13,506 bases of DNA from Planctomycetota bacterium (GCA_023430365.1 JAEZAS010000088.1:1-13506), one strand, 5' to 3'. Counted from the stretch's first letter, positions 1-7,284 are shown. The notes: a model not told the origin generated them from the letters alone. Program-made: numbers and translations.

Positions 1-1
1 G

Positions 2-655
2 GCTAACGAATTCACGCGGGTTTGTCGGGCGGTAGTTACCGCCACGCTGCTGTCCGCGGTGGCGCAAGGGGTGCTCGCCGGGATCGGCTTTTACTTTGCA
101 GGCATGCAGGAGTCGGTGGCGCTGCTCATGCTGCTCGCCACGGTGCTCGCCATGGTGCCGTTTCTGGGGGCGGCCGCCGTATGGGTGCCTGTTTGCTTGT
201 ACCTCTACTTCGTGGATGACCGGCCGACGGCGGCAATCTTGCTGGCCATCTACAGCTTTGTGGTTGTCTCGGGCGTCGACAACCTGATCAAGCCGCTCGT
301 GCTACACGGTCAGTCGAACCTGCACCCGTTGCTCGCGCTGCTGAGTGTGATCGGCGGGTTGCAAGCGCTAGGGCCGATCGGCATCCTCGTCGGGCCGATG
401 GTGGTGGTGTTTTTGCAGACGCTGCTGAAGATTTTGCAGCGTGAATTGCTGTCGCTTGATCGCGGAGAAGGTTCGCCTGGGCTCTTTGCCTTCCTGCGGC
501 CCGCTGTTCCTGCGGTTTCCCCGACGGTGGCCACCGCGGCGGCGGCCAATGCCGCCGTCACTCCGGCAGGGGACGAACCAGCGGCGCCTCCGAGTGGAAA
601 TGGGAGTCGGAGCCAGTCGAAGCCGACGCCTCCCGCTAAAAAACGCCGCAGGTGA
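2..655 (+). CDS. AI-2E family transporter (permease), C-terminal part, 5' end outside the window
   Basis: The reading frame is open from base 2 to the stop at 653-655, so the gene enters from the left; the GTG at 59 is an internal Val codon, not a start. The visible ~217 residues hold several hydrophobic helices (around ALLMLLATVLAMVPFLGAA, AAILLAIYSFVVVSGVDN and LLALLSVIGGLQALGPIGI) and the family hallmarks PFLG, DNLIKPLVL, GGLQALGPIGILVGP and a last membrane helix near VVVFLQTLLKIL. These match the C-terminal half of AI-2E/PerM-family inner-membrane proteins, a family with members proposed to export autoinducer-2 or small solutes or to act as Na+/H+ antiporters; the substrate here cannot be told. 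After the last helix comes a ~70-residue Ala/Pro/Ser-rich tail ending in a basic KKRRR, probably cytoplasmic and longer than in typical members. Family assignment is strong; function is only by family. Confidence 0.9.
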   Translation, partial: ANEFTRVCRAVVTATLLSAVAQGVLAGIGFYFAGMQESVALLMLLATVLAMVPFLGAAAVWVPVCLYLYFVDDRPTAAILLAIYSFVVVSGVDNLIKPLVLHGQSNLHPLLALLSVIGGLQALGPIGILVGPMVVVFLQTLLKILQRELLSLDRGEGSPGLFAFLRPAVPAVSPTVATAAAANAAVTPAGDEPAAPPSGNGSRSQSKPTPPAKKRRR

Positions 656-678
656 CGCGTCTCTCGCAGGTTCGCTAT

Positions 679-707
679 TTGCTGAAATATGCCAGGTCGG
701 CTAGGAT
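679..707 (+). promoter_or_regulatory. Candidate sigma70-like promoter for the gene at 744
   Basis: TTGCTG at 679-684 and TAGGAT at 702-707 are separated by exactly 17 bases. Each hexamer matches four of six consensus positions. The predicted start near 714 would give a leader of about 30 bases. It lies in the 88-base gap after the permease, so the downstream gene may have its own promoter, but read-through is also possible because no terminator is visible between the genes. Confidence 0.35.
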
Positions 708-743
708 TGGCGCGCTACATTCTTTCGTTTGGGAGCTGGGAAC

Positions 744-2159
744 ATGAACGGAGTCGCGCTGCTACTTGCCGCCGCCTCGCTAGCCGTCGACTATAGCTGG
801 GAAAAATCCGCCGCCGGTCAGGTCGAGTACATGATCCGCGTCGAGGCGGAAGTGGTCCCCAGCCTGGTCTCGGGAGAGGAAATCCACAGCGATGTTCCGG
901 CGGAGGCTGGAACGGTCGACCGTTTCCGGCTGCGAATCGGCATCGACGGCAATCAGCCTGTTTTCACTCCGGCCGCTCCCGGCCGCCTGGGCACGCCCCC
1001 GGATCGCTCCGCAATGCTGGTGAAGAGCGGAGCCGCCGCCGTCGAAACGCAGGCGGTTTCCTTCGGCTGGCAACCCAGCGCCGAAGGGAAGCTGCTGTAT
1101 TACGTTCAGATCGATCCGTCGCTGCTGCGCACGCTTGAGGTGGGCGACGAGATCCAGGCGGCCGTCGATACGTCGGCAGGCCCCGTGGGGACGTTCATCG
1201 TTTCGGGAGGCAACAAGCAACTGCCGCGCATTCCGACCGGCACGGCCACGACGGCCACCTCACCGCCGTCGCGTTTTTCGCCCGATGCGGAGACTTCGCC
1301 GGCGACGGGCAGCACGACTGGCGGCACACGCTTTGGCGGCTTCGACAACAGCACCGCTCCCGCGGCTGCCACCACTCCCGAACCTGGAACGTCACGTTTC
1401 GGCGGGACAACGACGAACACGAATACGCCGAATACGGGCGCGGGCGCATCGCCGAGCCCGCTTTCTCGTTTCGGCGGCAACACCGCTCCAGACACCGCCA
1501 CTCCGCCGCCGGCGGGGCAATCGCGCTTCGACAACCTCGGCACAGGCAGTGGAGCGGCGAATTCGACCGACACGCGACCGGGCGGCTTTAATCCTCCGTC
1601 TTTGGAACCGCAGTCTCCCGCGGGCCAGTTTGGAACGGGCAACACCGGACGCAATTCGCCGGCAACGAACCCGCCATCCAGCGGCAGTGATCTCTACCCA
1701 GGGAACGGCCAGACGGGGGGCTTCCGAAATCCACCAGCCCAGAACCAGCCGGGGTGGAACTACGACAACCGCGTTCCGCTGGATCCGCCGCAGGGAAACT
1801 TCGCCAATCGGCCGCTTCCCCCAGCAGGCCAGAGCGGGCAGCAACCCTCCCAGAGCAATAACAACGTTGCTCCGCCGACCGGCAATGACCGGACGGCCAT
1901 GGTCGATCAAAACCAGACACGCGGCGCAGGCAATTTCACGACGCAGCAGCCGGTGGCCGCTCCTGCTCCGCAAGCGGCGCCCACCGCGACCGCCGAGGCG
2001 GAAAAACCGTGGTGGTGGGGCTGGCTGGTGTTCTTCTTTTGCGTGATGTGCCTGTCGATCGGCGGCAACCTGTACCTGGGTTGGACGGCGGTCGAGTTCT
2101 ACCAGCGCTACCAGCGGGCCGTCGAACGGCTCCGAACCGGCACGACCGCCCGGGCTTAG
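744..2159 (+). CDS. Unrecognised envelope protein with SRFGG-type low-complexity repeats and C-terminal membrane anchor
   Basis: I chose ATG 744 over the TTG at 729 because GGGAG at 731-735 sits 8 bases before it; the product is 471 residues. Residues 1-15 are a short hydrophobic stretch that may be a signal sequence, though it lacks basic residues. Residues ~16-165 look like a folded domain (no family recognised). From ~165 to ~415 the chain is low complexity, rich in Pro, Gly, Asn, Thr and Ser, with SRF/TRF motifs, often followed by GG, at about residues 176, 195, 217, 241 and 260. A Trp-rich membrane segment at ~423-449 starts WWWGW and runs into NLYLGWTAVEF, followed by a short charged tail with YQRYQRAVERLR. 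This suggests a protein with a globular N-domain and a flexible linker held by a C-terminal anchor. Planctomycetes have similar C-terminally anchored hypothetical proteins; function unknown. Confidence 0.8.
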   Translation: MNGVALLLAAASLAVDYSWEKSAAGQVEYMIRVEAEVVPSLVSGEEIHSDVPAEAGTVDRFRLRIGIDGNQPVFTPAAPGRLGTPPDRSAMLVKSGAAAVETQAVSFGWQPSAEGKLLYYVQIDPSLLRTLEVGDEIQAAVDTSAGPVGTFIVSGGNKQLPRIPTGTATTATSPPSRFSPDAETSPATGSTTGGTRFGGFDNSTAPAAATTPEPGTSRFGGTTTNTNTPNTGAGASPSPLSRFGGNTAPDTATPPPAGQSRFDNLGTGSGAANSTDTRPGGFNPPSLEPQSPAGQFGTGNTGRNSPATNPPSSGSDLYPGNGQTGGFRNPPAQNQPGWNYDNRVPLDPPQGNFANRPLPPAGQSGQQPSQSNNNVAPPTGNDRTAMVDQNQTRGAGNFTTQQPVAAPAPQAAPTATAEAEKPWWWGWLVFFFCVMCLSIGGNLYLGWTAVEFYQRYQRAVERLRTGTTARA

Positions 2160-2206
2160 GCGAAGTTCGCCGCCTGTCGGACGCTCGGACAGTTCGCTAT
2201 GCGCCC

Positions 2207-2247
2207 AAAAAAACGACGAGCCGCAGTCGGAACTGCGACTCGTCGTT
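2207..2247 (-). terminator. Rho-independent terminator of the thioredoxin-like gene
   Basis: Bases 2212-2227 and 2232-2247 form a 16-bp stem with one mismatch and a CGGA loop on the + strand. On the minus strand the stem is followed by seven T (the A run at 2207-2213, partly inside the stem). It lies about 75 bases past the minus-strand stop at 2324 and between two convergent genes, so it ends the thioredoxin-like transcript. The + strand side has only a weak T stretch (ctttc), so effect on the 744-2159 gene is less certain. Confidence 0.8.
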
Positions 2248-2323
2248 CGGCTTTCGATGATCGACGTTCGTCCCAGGTATGCTGTTTCGCGACGACGAGC
2301 AGCGGCCGGAACGAGAAAGACGG

Positions 2324-2758
2324 CTACTCGGCGCCGCTTTGAATGGTCGTGACGGGAACCGCCGTGGCCCGCTGAACGCGTTCAGCCCGCTGAATGAGGG
2401 CTTGAACGCCCGCTTCGCTTGTGGCCCCGGTGATCTGCTCTCGATGCCAGCCCTTGGGGGTCTTGGCGAAGACGATGAGCTGCGGGATCGAGCCACCCCG
2501 CATCAGTCGCGAGGCGACCTTCGGATTGTGGTCCATATTCACTTCGGCGAAATTCACGCCGTTCAGCTTGCCAGACTGGGCCAGACGGGGCATGACGCTG
2601 CGCTTCATCGTGACGCAGCCCGGGCACCAATCGGCTCCGACGAGGACGAGAAGGGGACGATTATTCTCCTGAGCGTTTTGAAAGGCGACATCGTACGGCT
2701 GAGCCCCACCTGCGAGCACGGCGGCCTGCAAAACCAGGCTCATCGCAATACCACTCAT
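2324..2758 (-). CDS. Small exported thioredoxin-fold protein (WCPGC motif)
   Basis: The 144-residue product has an N-terminal hydrophobic stretch (residues ~4-18, ending LAGGAQ) that looks like a signal peptide, then a single thioredoxin domain: WCPGC at 44-48 with the redox pair C45/C48, and SIPQLIVF with the cis-proline at P92. This is the layout of thioredoxin-like proteins that reduce or make disulfides outside the cytoplasm. CPGC differs from the CGPC of classical thioredoxin and the CPHC of DsbA, so the redox direction cannot be read off. The start is ATG 2758, preceded at 6 bases by AGGGAG; the frame is open upstream to 2830 but those codons have no such site. The gene has its own promoter and terminator, so it is probably monocistronic. 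Exact substrate unknown. Confidence 0.88.
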   Translation of the reverse strand: MSGIAMSLVLQAAVLAGGAQPYDVAFQNAQENNRPLLVLVGADWCPGCVTMKRSVMPRLAQSGKLNGVNFAEVNMDHNPKVASRLMRGGSIPQLIVFAKTPKGWHREQITGATSEAGVQALIQRAERVQRATAVPVTTIQSGAE

Positions 2759-2764
2759 CGATTT

Positions 2765-2770
2765 CTCCCT
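2765..2770 (-). promoter_or_regulatory. Ribosome binding site that fixes the start at 2758
   Basis: On the minus strand this reads AGGGAG, six bases before ATG 2758. It decides against the in-frame upstream start codons in the same open frame (up to 2830), which lie within or close to the predicted transcript start. Confidence 0.75.
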
Positions 2771-2838
2771 AGATCGAACGAGGATTTCCATCGTCGGCGC
2801 ATTTGAGGTCATCCTTGCGCCGATCCGCAAAGCGGGCG

Positions 2839-2867
2839 AGTATAGATAAACTTTGACGGGGTGTCAC
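2839..2867 (-). promoter_or_regulatory. Sigma70-like promoter of the thioredoxin-like gene
   Basis: On the minus strand GTGACA (2862-2867) and TATACT (2839-2844) are spaced by exactly 17 bases; each matches five of six consensus positions. The predicted transcript would start near 2832, giving a leader of about 74 bases to ATG 2758. Directly upstream of the -35 lies a perfect 12-base palindrome, GCCGCTAGCGGC at 2868-2879, which could be an operator. The remaining bases 2880-3062, up to the oppositely oriented gene at 3063, hold no clear + strand promoter or RNA gene that I can see. Confidence 0.65.
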
Positions 2868-3062
2868 GCCGCTAGCGGCATAATTGCTGTAAACCGCAGT
2901 GGCGATGCGAGATAAGTCGACAAACTAGCGCGTAAACCGAACGTTGGCGGTAGAAACAACTTCCGCGCTTGGGATAAGATAACGCAGACGATTCTCCATT
3001 CGCCTGGGAGCCCCAGCGACCACTTGGCCCGTGAAAAGTTCCGGCCCTGCGGTCCGTCGAGC

Positions 3063-4082
3063 ATGAGACTACGAACCGGCATCATCGGACTGGGCGAAGC
3101 CTGGGACAATCGGCACCGACCCGCCCTGCGCACGCTGTCGGATCGCTTTGAGATCCGTGCCATCACCTGCGAAGTGGGCCACCTGGCGGAACAGGCCGCT
3201 CGCGACTTCGGCTGCGTTCAGGCCGACGGTTTTCGCGCCGTCTGCCAGCGGGACGACGTCGATGTGGTGCTGATCCTGTCGCCCCAGTGGTACGGCCCAC
3301 TCCCCATCCTGGCGGCCTGCGAGCATGGCAAGAGCGTCTATTGCGGCGCGGCGCTCGATATCGACGACCCCGAAGACGCCCGGCAGCTACGGGCCAAGGT
3401 CGAAGCGGCAGGGGTGGCTTTCATGGCGGAGTTCCCGCGCCGGCTGGCGCCCGCGACGCTCCGGCTCAAGGAATTGATTGCCACGCGCCTGGGCCAGCCG
3501 AAGTTGATCTTTTGCCATCGGCGCTCGCCGGTGGACATCAATTCGCAGCGGCGTCGGCAATGCCCGACCATGCAACGCGAAATGATCGAACTGGTCGATT
3601 GGTGCCGCTATGTGGCGGGAACTGATCCGACGTCGGTCGTCGGCATTCGCCATTACTGCGAAAACGCACCGGACGGCGACGACTATCAGATGATGAATCT
3701 CGACTTCTCGCCGGCGGGACAACTGGGCAAAGGACCGACGGCGCAGATCAGCTGCGGCCGGTACATGCCCTCCAGCTGGCCGGAGGCAGTTTCTTTCCGC
3801 CCGCCCGCTCCGCTGCAGGTCTGCTGCGAACGGGGCGTGGCCTTCGTCGATCTGCCGGCGACGATCACCTACTTCGACGAAGCGGGGCGGCACATGGAAG
3901 TGCTCGACAGCGAGCGGCCGCTCGGTGAGCGGATGCTGATGCAGTTCTATCGAGCCGTCACCAGCCTTGTGCGCCGGACCAACGATCTGGAAGAGGCCTA
4001 TCACGCCCTCTCCGTCGTGTTGGCTGCGAAAGAGAGCTTCGTCAGCGGCCGCCGGATGGAACTCGGCAGGAAATCGCCCTAG
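3063..4082 (+). CDS. Gfo/Idh/MocA-like protein with degenerate catalytic motifs
   Basis: The 339-residue product begins with a dinucleotide-binding fold, GIIGLGEAW at residues 6-14, and follows the family layout: VDVVLILSP around residues 69-77, AACEHGKSVYC at 84-94, then FMAEFPRRLAPATLRLKELI, whose spacing suits the family's substrate domain. The family consists of NAD(P)-dependent sugar or inositol oxidoreductases. Here the usual E-K-P after the Cys reads GAA (95-97), and the usual catalytic His in the H-x-x-D-x-x-x-W helix appears to be E176 (D179 retained), so classic hydride-transfer chemistry is doubtful. ATG 3063 is chosen because the Rossmann strand starts immediately after it; its ribosome site is weak, and a TTG at 3024 in frame has GGGAG 13 bases upstream and is the alternative. 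It converges on the lipoprotein gene with only 30 bases between the stops. Confidence 0.85.
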   Translation: MRLRTGIIGLGEAWDNRHRPALRTLSDRFEIRAITCEVGHLAEQAARDFGCVQADGFRAVCQRDDVDVVLILSPQWYGPLPILAACEHGKSVYCGAALDIDDPEDARQLRAKVEAAGVAFMAEFPRRLAPATLRLKELIATRLGQPKLIFCHRRSPVDINSQRRRQCPTMQREMIELVDWCRYVAGTDPTSVVGIRHYCENAPDGDDYQMMNLDFSPAGQLGKGPTAQISCGRYMPSSWPEAVSFRPPAPLQVCCERGVAFVDLPATITYFDEAGRHMEVLDSERPLGERMLMQFYRAVTSLVRRTNDLEEAYHALSVVLAAKESFVSGRRMELGRKSP

Positions 4083-4112
4083 CACGGGGCGCTCACTTGC
4101 TCGATGTGAGGC

Positions 4113-4517
4113 CTACTTCGATTGCAACTTCAACGGGATGTCGTTCTTGCCCGGTTTCACCTCCACGATTAATCCAGATACCTGCTTGTCGCGATATTTC
4201 GCCGGCGTCAGCAATTTCGGCAGCGGCTCGGGATTGCCCGGTGTCGGTTCGACGATCTCGGTCGCTTCGATCGTCACTGCATAGCTGCCCGGTTTCAGCC
4301 CTGATTCGGTGCCGGTATTCAGCGAATATCGGCCGCTGGAATTGACCTGGCCGAAGGCGATTGGGCCGGCTTCCTGCGGGTGGAATGCGACGGTGCCCAG
4401 CGGAAGAGGTTGGTCGTCGAGTGTGACCGTGCCGCTGACTTGCGAGTCCTGCGTGCTGCAGCCGATGGCTGTGAAGAGCAGCCAGACTAAGCACGTCGCA
4501 ACGATCCGAAGGCTCAT
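4113..4517 (-). CDS. Small lipoprotein with carboxypeptidase-regulatory-like (transthyretin-like) domain
   Basis: The 134-residue product has a basic start, a hydrophobic stretch and a lipobox-like AIGC ending at C20, so it is probably a lipoprotein; Ala at -3 is less usual than Leu. The rest is one beta-rich domain: VSGTVTLDDQPLPLGTVAFHP at about 27-47, then GRYSLNTG and LKPGSYAVTIEA, ending in a strand IVEVKPGKNDIPLKL. This is the pattern of the carboxypeptidase-regulatory-like/transthyretin-like fold often seen in short planctomycete lipoproteins. AAAGGAG at 4523-4529 on the minus strand lies 5 bases before ATG 4517. It starts 47 bases after the stop of the DUF1559 gene on the same strand, so the two form an operon. 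Role is probably structural in the envelope; not known. Confidence 0.85.
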   Translation of the reverse strand: MSLRIVATCLVWLLFTAIGCSTQDSQVSGTVTLDDQPLPLGTVAFHPQEAGPIAFGQVNSSGRYSLNTGTESGLKPGSYAVTIEATEIVEPTPGNPEPLPKLLTPAKYRDKQVSGLIVEVKPGKNDIPLKLQSK

Positions 4518-4564
4518 GGAGTCTCCTTTCTATGCATCGAGCTGCCGCCGCAAGGCGTGCAGAC

Positions 4565-5473
4565 TTAGGGCATGTTGTAGACCTCGCTGCCGGCTTTCGT
4601 TGCAAGCGCCTGATAGTGCACGTGGTCGATGGTCTGCGAGATGAACCGCACGGAGGCGTCTGCGGCGCAGAAATGAGCCCCGCCCGGATGCATGCTGCGG
4701 AAGGAGATCACCTTGGGCCAGTCGGCTGGCGTTGGCGGCTTGGGCATGTAGTTGAGCGGAGCGTGACAACTCGCATAGTCGCCATTGCAATAGTATGCGG
4801 CCGAGTGCTGATTATGCTGCGGCAGGTCCTCGCCGATCATAAACGTGTTCGACGTGCCATCAATGATATTCGACAGACGCTGGGGTTCCTGATAGTTGTT
4901 GCGGTAGAACAAGCCCGTACAGCCGATCGTGTTATGACAGTCGGCTGTGCCGGTCCAAGCCCCGCCCATCTTGGTGTCGCCGATCACACCCTTGTAGTTG
5001 GTGATGGCTACGGGGATGTTCGTGAATTGATTCTGGTTTGTGATCAAAGCCCCGCCATGTGGGTCCGAAGGGCAGTGCAGGCCCTTGGTGCTGATGCCCA
5101 TCTCGTCCTGACAGTCGGCATGCGAGAGGCCGCCCGCCATGGTGAAGAACGGCTCAAATCGCTCGTATAAGGCTGTCTGCTCCATTTGCGGAAGGATCGA
5201 AACGATCCAGCCTTTGCGGTTGGGATTGGCCGTCGGCCGGGGCCCTTCGGCCGCATAGCCGCCGCTCGTGGGCAAGTAGCCGAAGGTGTCGTGGTAGTTG
5301 TGAACCGCGATGCCCAACTGCTTGAGGTTGTTGGCGCACTTGGTTCGTCGCGCGGCTTCGCGGGCCGCTTGAACCGCGGGTAGCAGGAGCGCGACCAGCA
5401 CTCCAATAATGGCGATGACCACTAACAATTCGACCAGCGTGAATGCCGATCTTCGACCCGAGCATAGAACCAT
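4565..5473 (-). CDS. DUF1559 domain protein with prepilin-type N-terminus
   Basis: The 302-residue product starts MVLCSGRRSA, then FTLVELLVVIAIIGVLVALL (11-30), a type IV prepilin/pseudopilin leader with E15 at mature position 5, and continues LPAVQAAREAARR, the planctomycete DUF1559 signature. The C-terminus has the second family hallmark, HPGGAHFCAADASVRFI at about 262-278, and ends ALATKAGSEVYNMP. The family is hugely expanded in planctomycetes; members are thought to be inserted by a type II/IV-pilus-like pathway, but their function is not established. The residue before the predicted cleavage site is Ala10, not the usual Gly. The start is ATG 5473 with GGAGA 7 bases upstream; a GTG at 5503 is in frame but has no good ribosome site. 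It is the first gene of a two-gene operon with the lipoprotein at 4113-4517. Confidence 0.93.
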   Translation of the reverse strand: MVLCSGRRSAFTLVELLVVIAIIGVLVALLLPAVQAAREAARRTKCANNLKQLGIAVHNYHDTFGYLPTSGGYAAEGPRPTANPNRKGWIVSILPQMEQTALYERFEPFFTMAGGLSHADCQDEMGISTKGLHCPSDPHGGALITNQNQFTNIPVAITNYKGVIGDTKMGGAWTGTADCHNTIGCTGLFYRNNYQEPQRLSNIIDGTSNTFMIGEDLPQHNQHSAAYYCNGDYASCHAPLNYMPKPPTPADWPKVISFRSMHPGGAHFCAADASVRFISQTIDHVHYQALATKAGSEVYNMP

Positions 5474-5700
5474 GAGCCGGTCTCCATGCAGAAAGGGACG
5501 CACCCGTAAGAGAAGTATGAGGGTGAAACCGTCATCAACGGTTGGAGTTTCGTGGATTCAATGGGCGTGGTCAAGAATAAAAGCGGCACGCAAGACTTCA
5601 TTGTTCTGCCAGTCACCCGATCCGCTATGCTGCAGGATCCTGTGGATTGAGGAATAAAGTCGCCCCGACGCTCTCCGGCCCACGATCGCAGAGGCACGTC

Positions 5701-6060
5701 ATGTTTTGGGAACTGCTCCAACAGCAACAGATCAACAACGCCACCCGTGACGCGCTCGACGCCAACTTTCGCGCACGAGAAGCGGGCCACACGTCGAAGG
5801 CGCTGGAGGAGCGGGTCGAGCGCTTGACGCTTGTCTGTCGGGCGATGTGGGAGTTGCTCAAATCGCACACCGGGCTCACCGAGGACCAATTGCTCGACCA
5901 GATGAGCGAAGTCGATCTGTCGGATGGACAGTTGGATGGCGTTTATCGATCGATTGTCCACTGCGCCAAGTGCCAGCGCCGAGTCAGCGGCAGGCAGCCG
6001 AATTGCCTCTACTGCGGCGCAGTGCTTCCCGATCGCAAGGCGTTCGATCACGTCGGCTGA
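5701..6060 (+). CDS. Small zinc-ribbon protein, function unknown
   Basis: The 119-residue product has a polar, mostly helical first part (MFWELLQQQQ, then a charged helix around residues 30-60 that may form a coiled coil) and a C-terminal zinc ribbon: C88-x2-C91-x10-C102-x2-C105, within HCAKC and NCLYCG. Such ribbons bind one zinc ion and mediate protein or nucleic-acid contacts; no enzyme domain is present. ATG 5701 is chosen because GAGG at 5690-5693 lies 7 bases before it and the helix starts there; the frame is open to 5647. The gene is followed on the same strand after 81 bases by the FRG-domain gene, so they could be cotranscribed. The 227-base gap upstream (5474-5700), shared with the divergent DUF1559 operon, shows no convincing promoter. 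Family not recognised. Confidence 0.75.
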   Translation: MFWELLQQQQINNATRDALDANFRAREAGHTSKALEERVERLTLVCRAMWELLKSHTGLTEDQLLDQMSEVDLSDGQLDGVYRSIVHCAKCQRRVSGRQPNCLYCGAVLPDRKAFDHVG

Positions 6061-6141
6061 TACGCTGGCGCAGCGGCCAGGCCGTGGCCCAAACTTTGCT
6101 CTGAATCGTGCTGGGGACATAGGGCCAGGCGGAGCAGGGGA

Positions 6142-7074
6142 ATGCGGACCGAGCGTGCAGAAGGCTGGAACCACCTTCAGGAACTGCTGTTTGAAGGAGC
6201 CTGGAACGATTCGATCGGCCGATTCCGTTCCAACTGGGCATTTCGCGGCGTCGCCGTGGATGACGGTTCGCTGAACACCTCGCTCGTCCGTCTGGGAAGC
6301 GACTATGCGCAGCGTGAGCGGCATCTACTGCGCAACTTCATGAAGTACGCGCATCGGCATGTGACCGAGCGCAAGACCTTCTGGCACTGGCTGTCGATCG
6401 CACAGCACCATGGCCTGCCGACGCGCCTGCTCGATTGGACCTATTCGCCGCTGGCGGCGATGCACTTCGCCACTTCCGCGACCGAGGATTGCGATCGCGA
6501 CGGCTGTATTTGGGCGGTGAACTATCGCAAGGTGGTTCAGCTACTGCCGCTGCCGCTGCGGCGGGCGCTCGAGGAGGAGGGGGCCGACACCTTCACGACC
6601 GACGGCCTGGCCAACGTGGCCGCGACGCTCGATCAACTCGCGTCCCTGGCGCCCGAACCCTTCCTGGTGTTTTTCGAGCCTCCGTCGCTCGACGAGCGGA
6701 TCGTCAACCAGTTTGCCCTGTTCTCTGTAATGTCGCGGGTGGAATGCCCTGTAGCTCAGTGGTGCGAGGCACACCCCGACATCTGCCGGAAGATCGTCCT
6801 TCCCGCCGCGATCAAATGGGAACTGCGAGACAAGCTTGACCAGTGCAATATTAGCGAGCGCGTGCTGTTTCCCGGTCTCGACGGCCTCTGCCGCTGGCTG
6901 AAGCGGTACTACACCCTTCGTGCCGACCTGGCGGACCGGGCAGGAGGAGACCTGCGGCCCATCGCGGACTCTAGAGCGCAGCTGGCGCTACCCGAAGTCG
7001 GCCGGACAAGGATTAAGAAATTGCTGCGAAATGCCCGCCATGGGCGACGTGCGGGCCGTGGGAAGGGGTTATAG
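6142..7074 (+). CDS. FRG domain-containing protein
   Basis: The 310-residue product carries the conserved FRG motif (WAFRG, F34-R35-G36), followed by an acidic and helical stretch with ERHLLRNFMKYA, and the family's hallmark QHHGLPTRLLDWT at residues 88-100 with SPLAAMHFA behind it. A further conserved-looking block, DERIVNQFALFSVMSR, lies near residue 190. FRG is named for these residues; members are widespread, often single genes in genomic islands, and their biochemical activity is not settled. The C-terminus is strongly basic (RTRIKKLLRNARHGRRAGRG), which could bind nucleic acid. The start is ATG 6142 with GGAG at 6131-6134, 7 bases upstream. No toxin/antitoxin partner is visible except possibly the zinc-ribbon gene in front. 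The domain call is strong; the function is not. Confidence 0.9.
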   Translation: MRTERAEGWNHLQELLFEGAWNDSIGRFRSNWAFRGVAVDDGSLNTSLVRLGSDYAQRERHLLRNFMKYAHRHVTERKTFWHWLSIAQHHGLPTRLLDWTYSPLAAMHFATSATEDCDRDGCIWAVNYRKVVQLLPLPLRRALEEEGADTFTTDGLANVAATLDQLASLAPEPFLVFFEPPSLDERIVNQFALFSVMSRVECPVAQWCEAHPDICRKIVLPAAIKWELRDKLDQCNISERVLFPGLDGLCRWLKRYYTLRADLADRAGGDLRPIADSRAQLALPEVGRTRIKKLLRNARHGRRAGRGKGL

Positions 7075-7157
7075 CGGGGGCCCATCGACCGGTTTAGCCG
7101 CCAAAATCGTCGCAAATTGACGCGATCCGGGGGCGAAGTCGCCGTAAGTCTAGTCGG

Positions 7158-7200
7158 AACGTGCAAAATCCTTGGCACGTTTTCCGTGGGCGTGTAGGTT
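7158..7200 (+). promoter_or_regulatory. Candidate promoter with overlapping inverted repeat upstream of the giant gene
   Basis: TTGGCA at 7172-7177 (five of six) and TAGGTT at 7195-7200 (three of six) are 17 bases apart. The -35 overlaps the right arm of a perfect 7-bp inverted repeat, AACGTGC (7158-7164) and GCACGTT (7175-7181), with a 10-base spacer. This could be an operator, or the repeat followed by TT could be a weak hairpin terminator of the FRG gene. The rest of the 311-base gap 7075-7385 holds only the hairpin noted separately. Confidence 0.25.
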
Positions 7201-7284
7201 CGTATCAAAGACTTTACGCCAACTCCCTAGCGTCTCGGCCGGCCCGTTCGGAACAGCGGACCGGTTCGGAAGCCCTACGGGAAC

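Noticed and set aside
1135..2046. 303-codon + strand ORF inside the 744-2159 gene
   Set aside because: It is an alternate frame of the low-complexity region, giving an Arg/Pro/Ala-rich product with no fold; the main frame has a membrane anchor and ordered motifs.
2279..2806. 175-codon + strand ORF over the thioredoxin-like gene
   Set aside because: The minus strand encodes an unmistakable WCPGC thioredoxin domain with its own promoter, ribosome site and terminator.
4092..4110. Hairpin CTCAC/GTGAG between the convergent genes ending at 4082 and 4113
   Set aside because: The stem is only 5 bp with a 9-base loop and no T tract on either strand, so it does not support a terminator call.
5422..6324. 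300-codon minus-strand ORF across the DUF1559 upstream gap and the zinc-ribbon gene
   Set aside because: It spans an intergenic region and is antisense to the C4 zinc ribbon and the FRG start; no domain and no ribosome site were seen.
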